11,275 bases of DNA. It comes from CAZMHJ01 sp964566075 (lineage in GTDB: Bacteria; Patescibacteriota; Saccharimonadia; Saccharimonadales; CAIOMD01). The DNA lies in assembly GCA_964566075.1 (NCBI GenBank), contig CAZMHJ010000033.1, forward strand, positions 1 through 11,275, written 5' to 3'. Of this stretch, positions 1 through 6,548 are shown piece after piece (within the stretch, counting starts at the first letter, position 1; each line of letters opens with the position of its first letter). The position numbers and the translations under genes are program-made. The notes beneath the pieces were generated by a model. It ran no database searches and was not told where the DNA came from. It was given only the letters and a program-made list of their open reading frames with translations.

Positions 1-13
1 CGGTTGAAATCAT
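1..13 (-). CDS. Possible start of a further minus-strand gene, cut by the window edge
   Basis: An ATG at 13-11 on the minus strand begins an open frame (M-I-S-T) that leaves the window after four codons. Upstream on the same strand is an extended -10-like element, TGGTAAACT (32-24), ending 10 nt before the ATG. This resembles the short-leader arrangement of other genes here. Too little is visible to name a product, and an alternative is that the first bases are the end of a plus-strand gene (TGA at 5-7). Confidence 0.2.
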
Positions 14-52
14 ACAAGGACTTAGTTTACCAGATATGTACTCAGTTTTCAA

Positions 53-77
53 GCGTGGTTACTGTTTTGAGCCACGC
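53..77 (-). terminator. Possible weak hairpin after the permease gene
   Basis: GCGTGG (53-58) and CCACGC (72-77) form a perfect 6-bp GC-rich stem with a 13-nt loop, 11 bp beyond the permease stop codon. In the minus direction only TTGAAAAC follows, so there is no proper U-tract. It could be a weak or Rho-assisted terminator, or an mRNA 3'-end stabiliser. In the plus direction no T-run follows either. Confidence 0.35.
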
Positions 78-88
78 GAATACAAAAA

Positions 89-2041
89 CTACCCTTCATC
101 TCGCATGTCTTTTATCGGATTACGTCGCAGGTTGCCAAACAACGGAATCACTGTACTAATAACAGCCGCACAGAGAACGAGGCCAAAAATAAGCAGCATT
201 TGCCACATATTTAGGCCATAAAATGTAAACTGCTTACTTGTATCTTTAGCGTTATATGCCAATACGGCTGCCACGGACATTGATGGGCTCATACGGGTAT
301 TTAGATATAATGCTGCCAATACCCCAATGACACCTGCAATAAGGTAGACCATAGTCGCAATAATAAATGAGTACGTGAGATAGATTTGAGCGATATCAAA
401 ACGTTTTGCCCCGAGTGCCCTAAAGACTGCCGTTTCACGACGACTATCGGCAATAATTTTGCCGACGTTTCCCATGAGTATAAGGCTTGCAAACACAACG
501 ATACCGAGTACAACAAACTGACCAACCTTCCAAATACCATGCTTAAAATCTTCAATTGCGCCCGCATTATTACCATAGGCAACGACCATAAAGGGCTTCC
601 CCTTTTTAACACACGGATCAAACCCACTGGCAGGTGGACCATTCTGTATTTGTGTGTCACAGGCCATTTCCTTAATAAAGGCTTGCTCATCAGCGAGTGA
701 AGCAAATTCAGCATAAAAGGCTCTCTGAGAAAGTGGCAAAGCGTCGTATGCACCACCATATCCAGCATCCTTTACATACTGGTTTGAAGACATAGCGCCA
801 ACCGGTGAAAACCAGCCTGATCCAAGTGATGATTGCAATATGCTCGAAGCTAAGGCCGAAGCATTAACGGATGGTGAGTAACTTGGTTCGCTCGTGATAC
901 CGACAACGCGTACTGTTATGATTCCCTGTTCTGGGTCAACGACTTCACCAAACTGCTTTTTAAATGTCTTTTCATTGACTGCGGCCGTTTTTTCATCTGC
1001 TGTACGCGTGTCCTTTTTTATCGTAACTTCGCCACACGCTACTGATGGCAATTGATACTGGAGGCTTGGTGGTTGGTAGTCTTTTTTTCCTTTATTTTGC
1101 TCGATTTGCTTCTGTTGGCTAATCGCCTCTTGTAATAGTGTGTTCGATACTGTGTTGCGATAACAAATGACCGCTGTTTTACCGGCAACCTGTTTACGTA
1201 TCTGGCGGAGACGCTCTAATTTTTGTGCCGCTGACGCAGTTTGCGGTAGTGATTTAAAACCCGCTATTTCTTCCGCTGCACTAAGTGGAGCAATAACCGG
1301 CACACTACCATCAACACCAGCAGCTAAGCTTTGACCATCCAGTAAAAAGGGTTCAAGAAGCTTATCATCGAACTGCAGCCACCCAAGACTCGTAAGCGAG
1401 GCGATGCCCGTTGGTGGACCATTTGAATACGAGGTATCAGCGAGCCCCGTATAATCTTCTTTCCCGTTAGCCAATACCTGGATTGCTGTTTGGTTATTAA
1501 ACGTAACAAAAGACTGTATTGTTGATTGGTAAAAGTTCGTCGCTTTATGTAATTGCGCCACCTTTTGGAACGACTCAAACGAGATTTCTTTTTTCTGGCT
1601 ATTGAGCTGATTTGTATAGGCAATCACTAGTGGCGAACTCGGATTAATGTAGCGCTCAATTGACCCGTTCGGTAGTTTGGTTTCGGTCATCGGTAGCGAC
1701 TGATCAGCAGTCGAATCATAACTAATATTCAGTTTTTTAGCCGCAGCCTTTTTTTGCGCAATGAGATCTGTTTGTACCGCAAGAAAATGACTCGATAGTT
1801 CAGTATCATTTGGACCACCAAAATTGTTATATGTGTATGGTGTTGCTTTTACCAAAAAGCGACCACCATAACCTTCCTTTTGAAACGATAAAAAGCTCGC
1901 GATAGCACCGGTAAGTACAATTGAGGCAAACACTAGTACTGCAAAAAGGAGCGCCGATATTACAAGCGATACACTTAACCGCACAAGTCGTAGTCGCAGC
2001 TTGGTTCGAGCGAGCAAAAACGCGTCACTGAGCCGAATCAT
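89..2041 (-). CDS. ABC transporter permease, FtsX/MacB type, with a large extracellular domain
   Basis: A 650-residue membrane protein, the partner of the ATPase encoded just upstream. Seen in the sequence: one transmembrane helix near residues 26-50, about 450 extracytoplasmic residues (55-505), then three helices near 507-525, 553-580 and 614-636. The cytoplasmic segment after helix 2 (SRRETAVFRALGAKRFDI, about 533-550) is the coupling region typical of FtsX domains. This 1+3 topology is that of MacB/LolCE/FtsX (type VII) ABC proteins, which move periplasmic or surface substrates or relay mechanical force rather than import solutes. The extracellular part is about twice the usual MacB periplasmic domain and has four cysteines (C293, C336, C461, C477). 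The start ATG overlaps the ATPase stop in ATGA, so the two are translationally coupled. The substrate cannot be read from the sequence; a peptide, lipoprotein or cell-wall-hydrolase role are all possible. Confidence 0.9.
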   Translation of the reverse strand: MIRLSDAFLLARTKLRLRLVRLSVSLVISALLFAVLVFASIVLTGAIASFLSFQKEGYGGRFLVKATPYTYNNFGGPNDTELSSHFLAVQTDLIAQKKAAAKKLNISYDSTADQSLPMTETKLPNGSIERYINPSSPLVIAYTNQLNSQKKEISFESFQKVAQLHKATNFYQSTIQSFVTFNNQTAIQVLANGKEDYTGLADTSYSNGPPTGIASLTSLGWLQFDDKLLEPFLLDGQSLAAGVDGSVPVIAPLSAAEEIAGFKSLPQTASAAQKLERLRQIRKQVAGKTAVICYRNTVSNTLLQEAISQQKQIEQNKGKKDYQPPSLQYQLPSVACGEVTIKKDTRTADEKTAAVNEKTFKKQFGEVVDPEQGIITVRVVGITSEPSYSPSVNASALASSILQSSLGSGWFSPVGAMSSNQYVKDAGYGGAYDALPLSQRAFYAEFASLADEQAFIKEMACDTQIQNGPPASGFDPCVKKGKPFMVVAYGNNAGAIEDFKHGIWKVGQFVVLGIVVFASLILMGNVGKIIADSRRETAVFRALGAKRFDIAQIYLTYSFIIATMVYLIAGVIGVLAALYLNTRMSPSMSVAAVLAYNAKDTSKQFTFYGLNMWQMLLIFGLVLCAAVISTVIPLFGNLRRNPIKDMRDEG

Positions 2042-2844
2042 TGCACTACCCCATCCTGCATATCAATAACCCTATCTGCTTTTTCGGCCAACTCTTTATC
2101 ATGTGTTACGACGACAACGGTCGTGCCTTGCGTATTTCTAATTTGTTCGAATAAATCAAAAATGGCAACTGCATTCGTCCTATCTAAGTTGCCTGTCGGT
2201 TCATCTGCAAATAATATTTTGGGATTGTTTTGAATAGCCCGAGCAATCGCTGCACGTTGCATTTGCCCACCCGATAGCTCTCTTGGCAGATGTTTTAACC
2301 GCTCCGAAAGTCCGACTGCATCAGCAAGTTCAGTACTCTTTGTTCGCCGTATATTCTTTTTTGTGCGCGAAAACATCGCGGGAACCTCGATATTGTCCTG
2401 AAGTGTTAAGAAGGGTTGCAAGTAAAAGAATTGAAACACAAAACCAATTGTTTCATTTCGGAATTGCGCTAGTTTCGCATCACGTAAAGATTCAAGCGAT
2501 TTACCTGCAACCATAATTTCGCCTTTATTGGGTTTATCGAGCCCACCAAGCAGGTGCAAAAGCGTACTTTTGCCACTGCCACTCGTACCGGTAATTGCGA
2601 CAAATTCACCTTCACAAATTTCGACATCAACACCGGCTAGTGCCTGTACTGTGGTTCGTCCCATCTTGTATGTTTTCATCACACCCTTGGCAGTAATAAT
2701 GGGAGCACCGACCGTATGGTTCTTTTTTATTTTTTTCGACTTGACGTGTAGTAATGAAAGCGCTTTTTGAGCGGCCAAAATATCACCATCAAAAGCAGCA
2801 ATAGTTGCCTCGATAACCCTCTTTTGCTCAGACGAATACGTCAT
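2038..2844 (-). CDS. ABC transporter ATP-binding protein, MacB/LolD family
   Basis: A 268-residue nucleotide-binding subunit that powers the adjacent permease. All the motifs are present: Walker A GTSGSGKST (86-94), Q-loop Q138 in GFVFQ, signature LSGGQ (190-194), Walker B ILFADE (210-215) with catalytic E215, and switch H248 in VVVTHD. The ADEPTGNLD sequence and overall order are those of the LolD/MacB/FtsE subfamily, which pairs with FtsX-type permeases. The recognisable domain begins near residue 49; the first 45 or so residues are a charged, helical-looking extension not typical of the family. The start lies 21 bp after the truB stop, with no Shine-Dalgarno site but an extended -10 box 9 nt upstream. 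It may therefore be transcribed both from its own promoter and by read-through from truB. It ends in TGA, overlapping the permease ATG. Confidence 0.95.
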   Translation of the reverse strand: MTYSSEQKRVIEATIAAFDGDILAAQKALSLLHVKSKKIKKNHTVGAPIITAKGVMKTYKMGRTTVQALAGVDVEICEGEFVAITGTSGSGKSTLLHLLGGLDKPNKGEIMVAGKSLESLRDAKLAQFRNETIGFVFQFFYLQPFLTLQDNIEVPAMFSRTKKNIRRTKSTELADAVGLSERLKHLPRELSGGQMQRAAIARAIQNNPKILFADEPTGNLDRTNAVAIFDLFEQIRNTQGTTVVVVTHDKELAEKADRVIDMQDGVVQ

Positions 2845-2853
2845 TGTATCCGA

Positions 2854-2862
2854 ATTGTATCA
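2854..2862 (-). promoter_or_regulatory. Extended -10 promoter for the ABC ATPase gene
   Basis: On the minus strand TGATACAAT (2862-2854) matches the extended -10 pattern TGnTATAAT with one mismatch in the hexamer. It lies in the 21-bp gap after truB and ends 9 nt before the ATG at 2844, so transcription would start within a few bases of the start codon. No convincing -35 was found, which fits an extended -10 promoter. Confidence 0.5.
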
Positions 2863-2865
2863 CGC

Positions 2866-3555
2866 TTATGGTAGTTGGGTGAGATTGTTTTCGATTGCTT
2901 GAAAGTCGATATCTTGTAATTGCACAGCTCGTTCGATTGAAAAGGCACCGATTGCCGTACGGCGTAGGTCGCTCATATAGGCACCAGTCTCTAATTGCGC
3001 ACCGAGATCTTCGACTAAACTACGAATGTACGTGCCGCTGCCGACTTCGCTCGTAAACTGTACAAATGGATATTCATAGGAAATAAGTTCGTTTTTATAA
3101 ATGGTTACCGGTCGGGGCTCGATAACTACTTCTTTACCCTTTCGGGCCAAGTCGTACGCCCGTTGACCATTTACTTTTATGGCGCTAAACGCTGGTGGTG
3201 TTTGCATAATATCGCCAGTTAAGTGTTCTAGAGCCTCCAGAATCATTGTTTTAGTTGGTTGTGTGCTGGACACCGCCGTGATTTCACCCTCTTTATCACC
3301 GGTCGTAGATGTCTCACCCAACTTCATGGTCACTTCGTACGTTTTATCTTGCTTTAAGAGTTCAGGTACTCGCTTAGTATATTTACCGATGGCAAGCACT
3401 AATAAACCGGTTGCCGCCGGATCAAGCGTACCAGTATGCCCCACTTTGATATTTTTAATACCAAACTGAGCTCGTAGTACTCCACGAACCTTAGCAACAA
3501 CGCCAAAACTACTGACACCTTCGGGTTTATCGACTAAAAGTAGGCCTTCTATCAC
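2866..3555 (-). CDS. truB: tRNA pseudouridine(55) synthase TruB, short form
   Basis: Converts U55 of the tRNA T-loop to pseudouridine. With GTG at 3555 as the start the protein is 229 residues and opens with MIEGLLLVDKPEG, the normal TruB N-terminus. The catalytic motif GHTGTLDPAATGLL (about 39-52) carries the nucleophile D45, followed by KTYEV, TPPAFSAIK and GTYIRSLVEDLG, all characteristic of the family. The frame stays open 58 codons further upstream, but that part lies antisense to the deacetylase coding region, matches nothing in TruB, and would cross the promoter, so GTG is preferred. The C-terminus stops after the catalytic domain, with no room for the PUA-like domain of longer homologues such as the E. 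coli protein (about 314 aa). A -10 box 6 nt upstream of GTG implies a leaderless mRNA. Confidence 0.93.
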   Translation of the reverse strand: MIEGLLLVDKPEGVSSFGVVAKVRGVLRAQFGIKNIKVGHTGTLDPAATGLLVLAIGKYTKRVPELLKQDKTYEVTMKLGETSTTGDKEGEITAVSSTQPTKTMILEALEHLTGDIMQTPPAFSAIKVNGQRAYDLARKGKEVVIEPRPVTIYKNELISYEYPFVQFTSEVGSGTYIRSLVEDLGAQLETGAYMSDLRRTAIGAFSIERAVQLQDIDFQAIENNLTQLP

Positions 3556-3561
3556 GAGAGC

Positions 3562-3571
3562 ATTGTACAAT
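3562..3571. promoter_or_regulatory. Palindromic shared -10 element, truB / deacetylase divergent promoter
   Basis: The 10-bp palindrome ATTGTACAAT gives TACAAT on the plus strand (3566-3571), 8 nt before the ATG at 3580. It also gives TACAAT on the minus strand (3567-3562), 6 nt before the GTG at 3555. The whole gap between the two start codons is 24 bp (3556-3579), so both promoters must share this element and any -35 would lie inside the opposite gene. No Shine-Dalgarno site is present for either gene. No strong -35 was found for either direction. Confidence 0.6.
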
Positions 3572-3579
3572 AAACTGAT

Positions 3580-4272
3580 ATGAAACAGGTTTTTATTGGT
3601 ATTTTTGCTCACCCAGACGACGAAAGCTTTGGCCCGAGCGGCACGCTTGCTTTGCAGATACAAAACGGTGCTGATGTGCACCTTATATGCGCCACGGGCG
3701 GTGAAAGTGGCCAAAACCCAGATGATCACGATGATTTAGGCGAAGCCCGCATCAATGAATGGTATACAGCCGGAGCGCTATTAGGTGTAAAAAGTCAGCA
3801 TCACCTTGGTTTTATCGACGGCACACTCAACAATAATCAGTTCCACTCGATTGCTAAAAAAACTGCGGATATTATAGGCGCGATAATGAGCGACTATGAT
3901 ACCAACACTGAATGTACGTTTATTACGATGGACCAAAATGGTATATCGGGGCATATTGACCACATCACTATGAGTTTTGTTGCCAGTTACGTGTTTGTTA
4001 ACTTGCGCGCCGAAGATTCACGTATGAAAAACCTGTGGTACTTTTGTGTACCTGACTATGCACTACCTGGTGTGGATACCAGCTTCGTATTTCGCTCAAA
4101 AGGCCGCTCAGAATCAGAAATTGATATCAAACATGATATATCAAGCGTCTTTGAGTTAAAAAAACAGATTATGCGGGCTCATGTCTCGCAACGCGGCGAT
4201 GCCGAAATGTTAATAGCACGCGCCGAACAAGCTCCAAAACTAGAAGAATGTTTTTACACGTTTAAAGACTAG
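3580..4272 (+). CDS. PIG-L / LmbE family deacetylase
   Basis: A 230-residue protein of the metal-dependent N-deacetylase family (GlcNAc-PI de-N-acetylase, MshB, BshB, LmbE), which removes acetyl groups from N-acetylglucosamine-containing substrates. Seen here: the signature AHPDDE at residues 10-15 (metal ligands H11 and D14, catalytic-base position D13), the helix ARINEWYTAGALLG (56-69), and GHIDH (124-128), which supplies the third ligand H128. The length is normal for the family. There is no signal peptide or membrane anchor, so it should act in the cytoplasm. The substrate cannot be deduced; no glycosyltransferase, mycothiol or bacillithiol gene lies nearby. It diverges from truB through a shared palindromic promoter, and its TAG stop overlaps that of the convergent DHH-like gene. 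Confidence 0.9.
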   Translation: MKQVFIGIFAHPDDESFGPSGTLALQIQNGADVHLICATGGESGQNPDDHDDLGEARINEWYTAGALLGVKSQHHLGFIDGTLNNNQFHSIAKKTADIIGAIMSDYDTNTECTFITMDQNGISGHIDHITMSFVASYVFVNLRAEDSRMKNLWYFCVPDYALPGVDTSFVFRSKGRSESEIDIKHDISSVFELKKQIMRAHVSQRGDAEMLIARAEQAPKLEECFYTFKD

Positions 4273-5927
4273 ACTTGTGGGGGCAAATTGCCGTTTTCGT
4301 CAGGCAATGGGAATGGTGGTGGCACAATTGGTGGTGGTGCTATTGGTGCACTGTCTGGGTTAACTACATTAAGATTATCACCAAGTGGTTGAGCGCCTAA
4401 CGATTCTAGTGGTTCTGGCCTATTTGGATCATAGCCACCAGCACTCATAGCGTCGAGTACTGCCTGGCGAGCAGCTTCGGCATCTGGCGTTAGCGTATCT
4501 TCTTGATGCACTTCTTCACCCGTAAATTGTTCTACTGATTTTTCGATATCTGCAAGTGTTTCACTATCAGAGACTTGTGGACCGAGTGTGTCTGGTAGTG
4601 GCGTATCACCACTACTTGGTAGTTGTGGACTTTCGGTTGTAGGTATATCGGCCGGCTGTACTGATTCAGCATCGTCTTGCACACTCAGTAATGGTGATTG
4701 GGTACTGCCTTGGCTATTCGTAAAGTCTGGCGCTGGAAATGGAGATTCAGGAATTGCACTGAGTGGATCAATGCTTGGTTCTACATCTTCATCTTGCGTA
4801 CTACCCGTTAAAGTGCCACCCATTTGAGGTGGTTCTGACACATATTTACTGAGTTCCGGTGGGCTATCTACTACAGGTTCATCAGCAATAGGTTGAATTA
4901 CTTTTTCGTGTGATAGCGAAGCCTGTCGGCTTGCAACCTGTACGTCATCGACGGCCTTTGCCAAATCATCTGAACTCTTAAAACCACCTTGTTCGTCAAT
5001 ATGAATCTGAGCATCGGTGTCTACTGGCTTTTCAGAATCAGGCACATATTCTGCTGCATAGGCTTGAGCTTCTTCAGCAACATGATCAGCATGCAACGAG
5101 ATTACACCCTCACCATCATCATTTTGAGGTACTTGCTCATCGGTCGGAGCTGGCAAATCACTTGGTATTTGTTCGGTAACTGGAGCGGTGAGTTCGTTAG
5201 CAATGAGCTGTTGGTTTGCGCCAGCAGCCATTAATTGCGCGCTCATGGTCATGACTTTAGGGCTCGTTTTATCGTTACTAAATCGTTCTGTTTCGGCAAC
5301 AATACCCGTTAAGAACGCAGTTGACATCTGGCTGTCTAATAAACCACTCTGGAATGCTTCACTGATGCTAACTAACATTTCACACAAACTACTTGCGCTC
5401 GGGTCTTGCCAATTGATACTACCAACGTCAACTGGTGCCTGGCCTGCCATAACACCGATTACGGTTGCGTCATGCAAGATACGACCATGAGCCATAATGG
5501 CTTGATCGATATGTTCGCGCTGGTCAACTCCAAGTGCTACAACAGCATCAACATTAAAGTCACCCTGACTAAAATTAAGATCTGCTTCTGAAAGGCTCGT
5601 TTTGTACGGTGTGATAAATATCTTAACAACGTCTTCTTCTACCTTGTAGCGAAGTTTATCGGCTTTTGATTTATCGAGCGAAATAATAAAATCTCGTAAA
5701 CTATCAGTGTTTTGCTCGAGCGTGTCTTCAGGTTTTAAGAATTCAATAGTAGATGGAACTTGACCGCTAAACACCGCTGTCGCGTGCTTGCCAAGTTTAT
5801 TCATCATAAGTGTTAAGCCAATAGCAGCCGAAAGCTGGTCTACTGAAGGGTTATTACTTACGGTAACCAGCACATTTTGGGCTTCCTTGAGCCGCTCAAC
5901 AACTTGTGATTTTGGGTTATTGTCCAT
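4269..5927 (-). CDS. Degenerate DHH-domain protein with long disordered acidic/proline-rich tail
   Basis: A 552-residue protein in two parts. Residues 10-245 follow the layout of DHH phosphoesterases of the NrnA (oligoribonuclease/pAp phosphatase) type: a P-S-V-D segment at 27-30 where PDGD is expected, D134 in ALGVD, INWQDPSASSLCEML (171-185) corresponding to the S-rich helix, and FLTGIVAETERF (205-216) corresponding to LLTGI-DTG-F. Key metal ligands are lost: the first Asp of motif I is S28, the DHH triplet seems replaced by GVM (158-160), and the Asp of the DTG motif is E212. Catalysis is therefore unlikely. Residues 250-552 are low-complexity, rich in P, E, D, S, Q and T, and end in a polyproline stretch (APPPIVPPPFPLP). 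No signal peptide or membrane helix was seen. It may be a binding or scaffold protein; the role is unknown. No Shine-Dalgarno precedes the ATG. Confidence 0.85.
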   Translation of the reverse strand: MDNNPKSQVVERLKEAQNVLVTVSNNPSVDQLSAAIGLTLMMNKLGKHATAVFSGQVPSTIEFLKPEDTLEQNTDSLRDFIISLDKSKADKLRYKVEEDVVKIFITPYKTSLSEADLNFSQGDFNVDAVVALGVDQREHIDQAIMAHGRILHDATVIGVMAGQAPVDVGSINWQDPSASSLCEMLVSISEAFQSGLLDSQMSTAFLTGIVAETERFSNDKTSPKVMTMSAQLMAAGANQQLIANELTAPVTEQIPSDLPAPTDEQVPQNDDGEGVISLHADHVAEEAQAYAAEYVPDSEKPVDTDAQIHIDEQGGFKSSDDLAKAVDDVQVASRQASLSHEKVIQPIADEPVVDSPPELSKYVSEPPQMGGTLTGSTQDEDVEPSIDPLSAIPESPFPAPDFTNSQGSTQSPLLSVQDDAESVQPADIPTTESPQLPSSGDTPLPDTLGPQVSDSETLADIEKSVEQFTGEEVHQEDTLTPDAEAARQAVLDAMSAGGYDPNRPEPLESLGAQPLGDNLNVVNPDSAPIAPPPIVPPPFPLPDENGNLPPQV

Positions 5928-5944
5928 ACTGTTTATTTTTTATG

Positions 5945-5973
5945 TTGACTTTATAACTGAACATTACCATAAA
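5945..5973 (+). promoter_or_regulatory. Possible second, upstream promoter for rpsT
   Basis: TTGACT (5945-5950) matches the -35 consensus at five of six positions. It is followed after exactly 17 bp by CATAAA (5968-5973), four of six for a -10. It would start transcription near 5980, about 110 nt before rpsT. The same stretch would also have to serve the divergent DHH-like gene, for which only a weak TATAAA (5955-5950, minus strand) was noticed. Confidence 0.3.
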
Positions 5974-6000
5974 AACTTTGGCTCTGCAAGGGTCTACCGA

Positions 6001-6029
6001 TTGCAAAAACCCCCGTTTTTCGGTATACT
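6001..6029 (+). promoter_or_regulatory. rpsT promoter (-35 TTGCAA, -10 TATACT, 17-bp spacer)
   Basis: TTGCAA (6001-6006, four of six) and TATACT (6024-6029, five of six) are separated by the ideal 17 bp. Transcription would start near 6036, giving a leader of about 55 nt before rpsT, unlike the leaderless genes nearby. The spacer is mostly an inverted repeat (AAAAAC-CCCC-GTTTTT, 6005-6020), flanked by TACCG (5995-5999) and CGGTA (6021-6025), so the promoter lies inside a larger imperfect palindrome. Confidence 0.6.
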
Positions 6030-6058
6030 TGCCCATTGACGAAATAATAATTGTAATC

Positions 6059-6086
6059 ACCTGCACCGACAGGTAACAAAAGGAAG
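6059..6086 (+). promoter_or_regulatory. rpsT leader hairpin and Shine-Dalgarno site
   Basis: ACCTG (6059-6063) and CAGGT (6070-6074) can pair around a 6-nt loop. Immediately after comes AAAAGGAAG (6078-6086), a strong Shine-Dalgarno site whose AAGGA core ends 6 nt before the ATG. The hairpin leaves the ribosome site exposed. S20 regulates its own translation in E. coli, so a regulatory role is conceivable, but that is inference. Confidence 0.55.
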
Positions 6087-6090
6087 TCGA

Positions 6091-6483
6091 ATGCCAATCA
6101 TTAAATCAGCAAAAAAGCGTGTAAAAGTTTCAGCAAAAGCTGCGACTCGTAACGCAAAAACAAAGCGTACTTTGCGCGAAGCTGTTAAGAGTTTTCACAC
6201 CGCACTTAAGGGTGGCAAAGCTGCCGACATTAGCGCTGCACAATCAAAGGCAGTAAGCGCTATTGATACCGCCGCTAAAAAGAATGTCATTCACAAGAAC
6301 AAAGCTGCTCACAAAAAGAGTCAGCTTGCTAAGGCTGCAAAAGCAGCAGGTGCAAAGCAAGCTGCAACTGCAAAAAAAGCAGCACCGGCTAAGGTTGCTC
6401 CTAAGAAAGCTACTGCAAAACCAGCCGCTAAAAAGCCTGCAACCAAAAAAGCGCCGGCAAAAAAACCAGCCGCTAAGAAGTAA
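6091..6483 (+). CDS. rpsT: 30S ribosomal protein S20 with a histone-like lysine-rich C-terminal tail
   Basis: S20 binds 16S rRNA early in assembly of the 30S subunit. Residues 1-87 match the family: MPIIKSAKKRVKVS at the start, a TRNAKTKRTLREAVKSF helix near 19-35, and the VIHKNKAAHKKSQLAK segment (66-81) that contacts rRNA. The usual length is 85-90 residues; this protein has 130. The extra 43 residues (88-130) contain only A, K, P, T, V and one Q, with 15 lysines and repeated PAKK, PATKK and PAAKK units, resembling histone H1 tails or the tails of some bacterial HU-like proteins. There is no frameshift or foreign joint, and the tail is in frame up to a TAA followed by a terminator. It has its own promoter, a good Shine-Dalgarno site and a leader, in line with high expression. 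Confidence 0.95.
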   Translation: MPIIKSAKKRVKVSAKAATRNAKTKRTLREAVKSFHTALKGGKAADISAAQSKAVSAIDTAAKKNVIHKNKAAHKKSQLAKAAKAAGAKQAATAKKAAPAKVAPKKATAKPAAKKPATKKAPAKKPAAKK

Positions 6484-6500
6484 TTCTCTCTTTATTGCAT

Positions 6501-6530
6501 AAAAATACCCTGCTGTATCAGGGTATTTTT
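6501..6530 (+). terminator. Rho-independent terminator of rpsT
   Basis: AAAAATACCCTG (6501-6512) and CAGGGTATTTTT (6519-6530) form a perfect 12-bp stem with a 6-nt loop, 18 nt after the rpsT stop codon. The T-rich arm and the following ATTTG give the U-tract. Because the stem carries A-runs on one side and T-runs on the other it could also stop transcription from the opposite strand. Confidence 0.9.
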
Positions 6531-6533
6531 ATT

Positions 6534-6542
6534 TGTTATACT
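6534..6542 (+). promoter_or_regulatory. Extended -10 promoter for the Nudix gene, fused to the rpsT terminator tail
   Basis: TGTTATACT (6534-6542) fits TGnTATAAT with one mismatch and ends 6 nt before the ATG at 6549, so the transcript should begin at or next to the A of ATG. It starts 4 nt after the rpsT terminator stem, and that stem occupies the region where a -35 would lie. There is no Shine-Dalgarno site. Confidence 0.6.
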
Positions 6543-6548
6543 TCGCTC

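Noticed and set aside
3..221. Plus-strand frame at the left edge, possibly the end of an upstream gene
   Set aside because: It is open from the window edge to 221 but would overlap the permease gene by about 130 bp, whereas every other convergent junction here overlaps by 4 bp or less. No family was recognised.
301..768. Minus-strand 155-codon frame inside the permease gene
   Set aside because: Out-of-frame shadow of a well-supported membrane protein; no Shine-Dalgarno or promoter and no recognisable domain.
3556..3729. N-terminal extension of truB to 287 residues
   Set aside because: The extra 58 codons are antisense to the deacetylase, match no TruB feature, and cross the shared promoter. 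GTG at 3555 gives the normal N-terminus.
6263..6502. Alternative plus-strand frame across the S20 tail
   Set aside because: It is a shadow of the lysine/alanine-rich repetitive codons of rpsT, with no start signal of its own.
6495..6548. Upstream start for the Nudix protein (217-residue form)
   Set aside because: The extra 18 codons run through the rpsT terminator hairpin and the -10 box.
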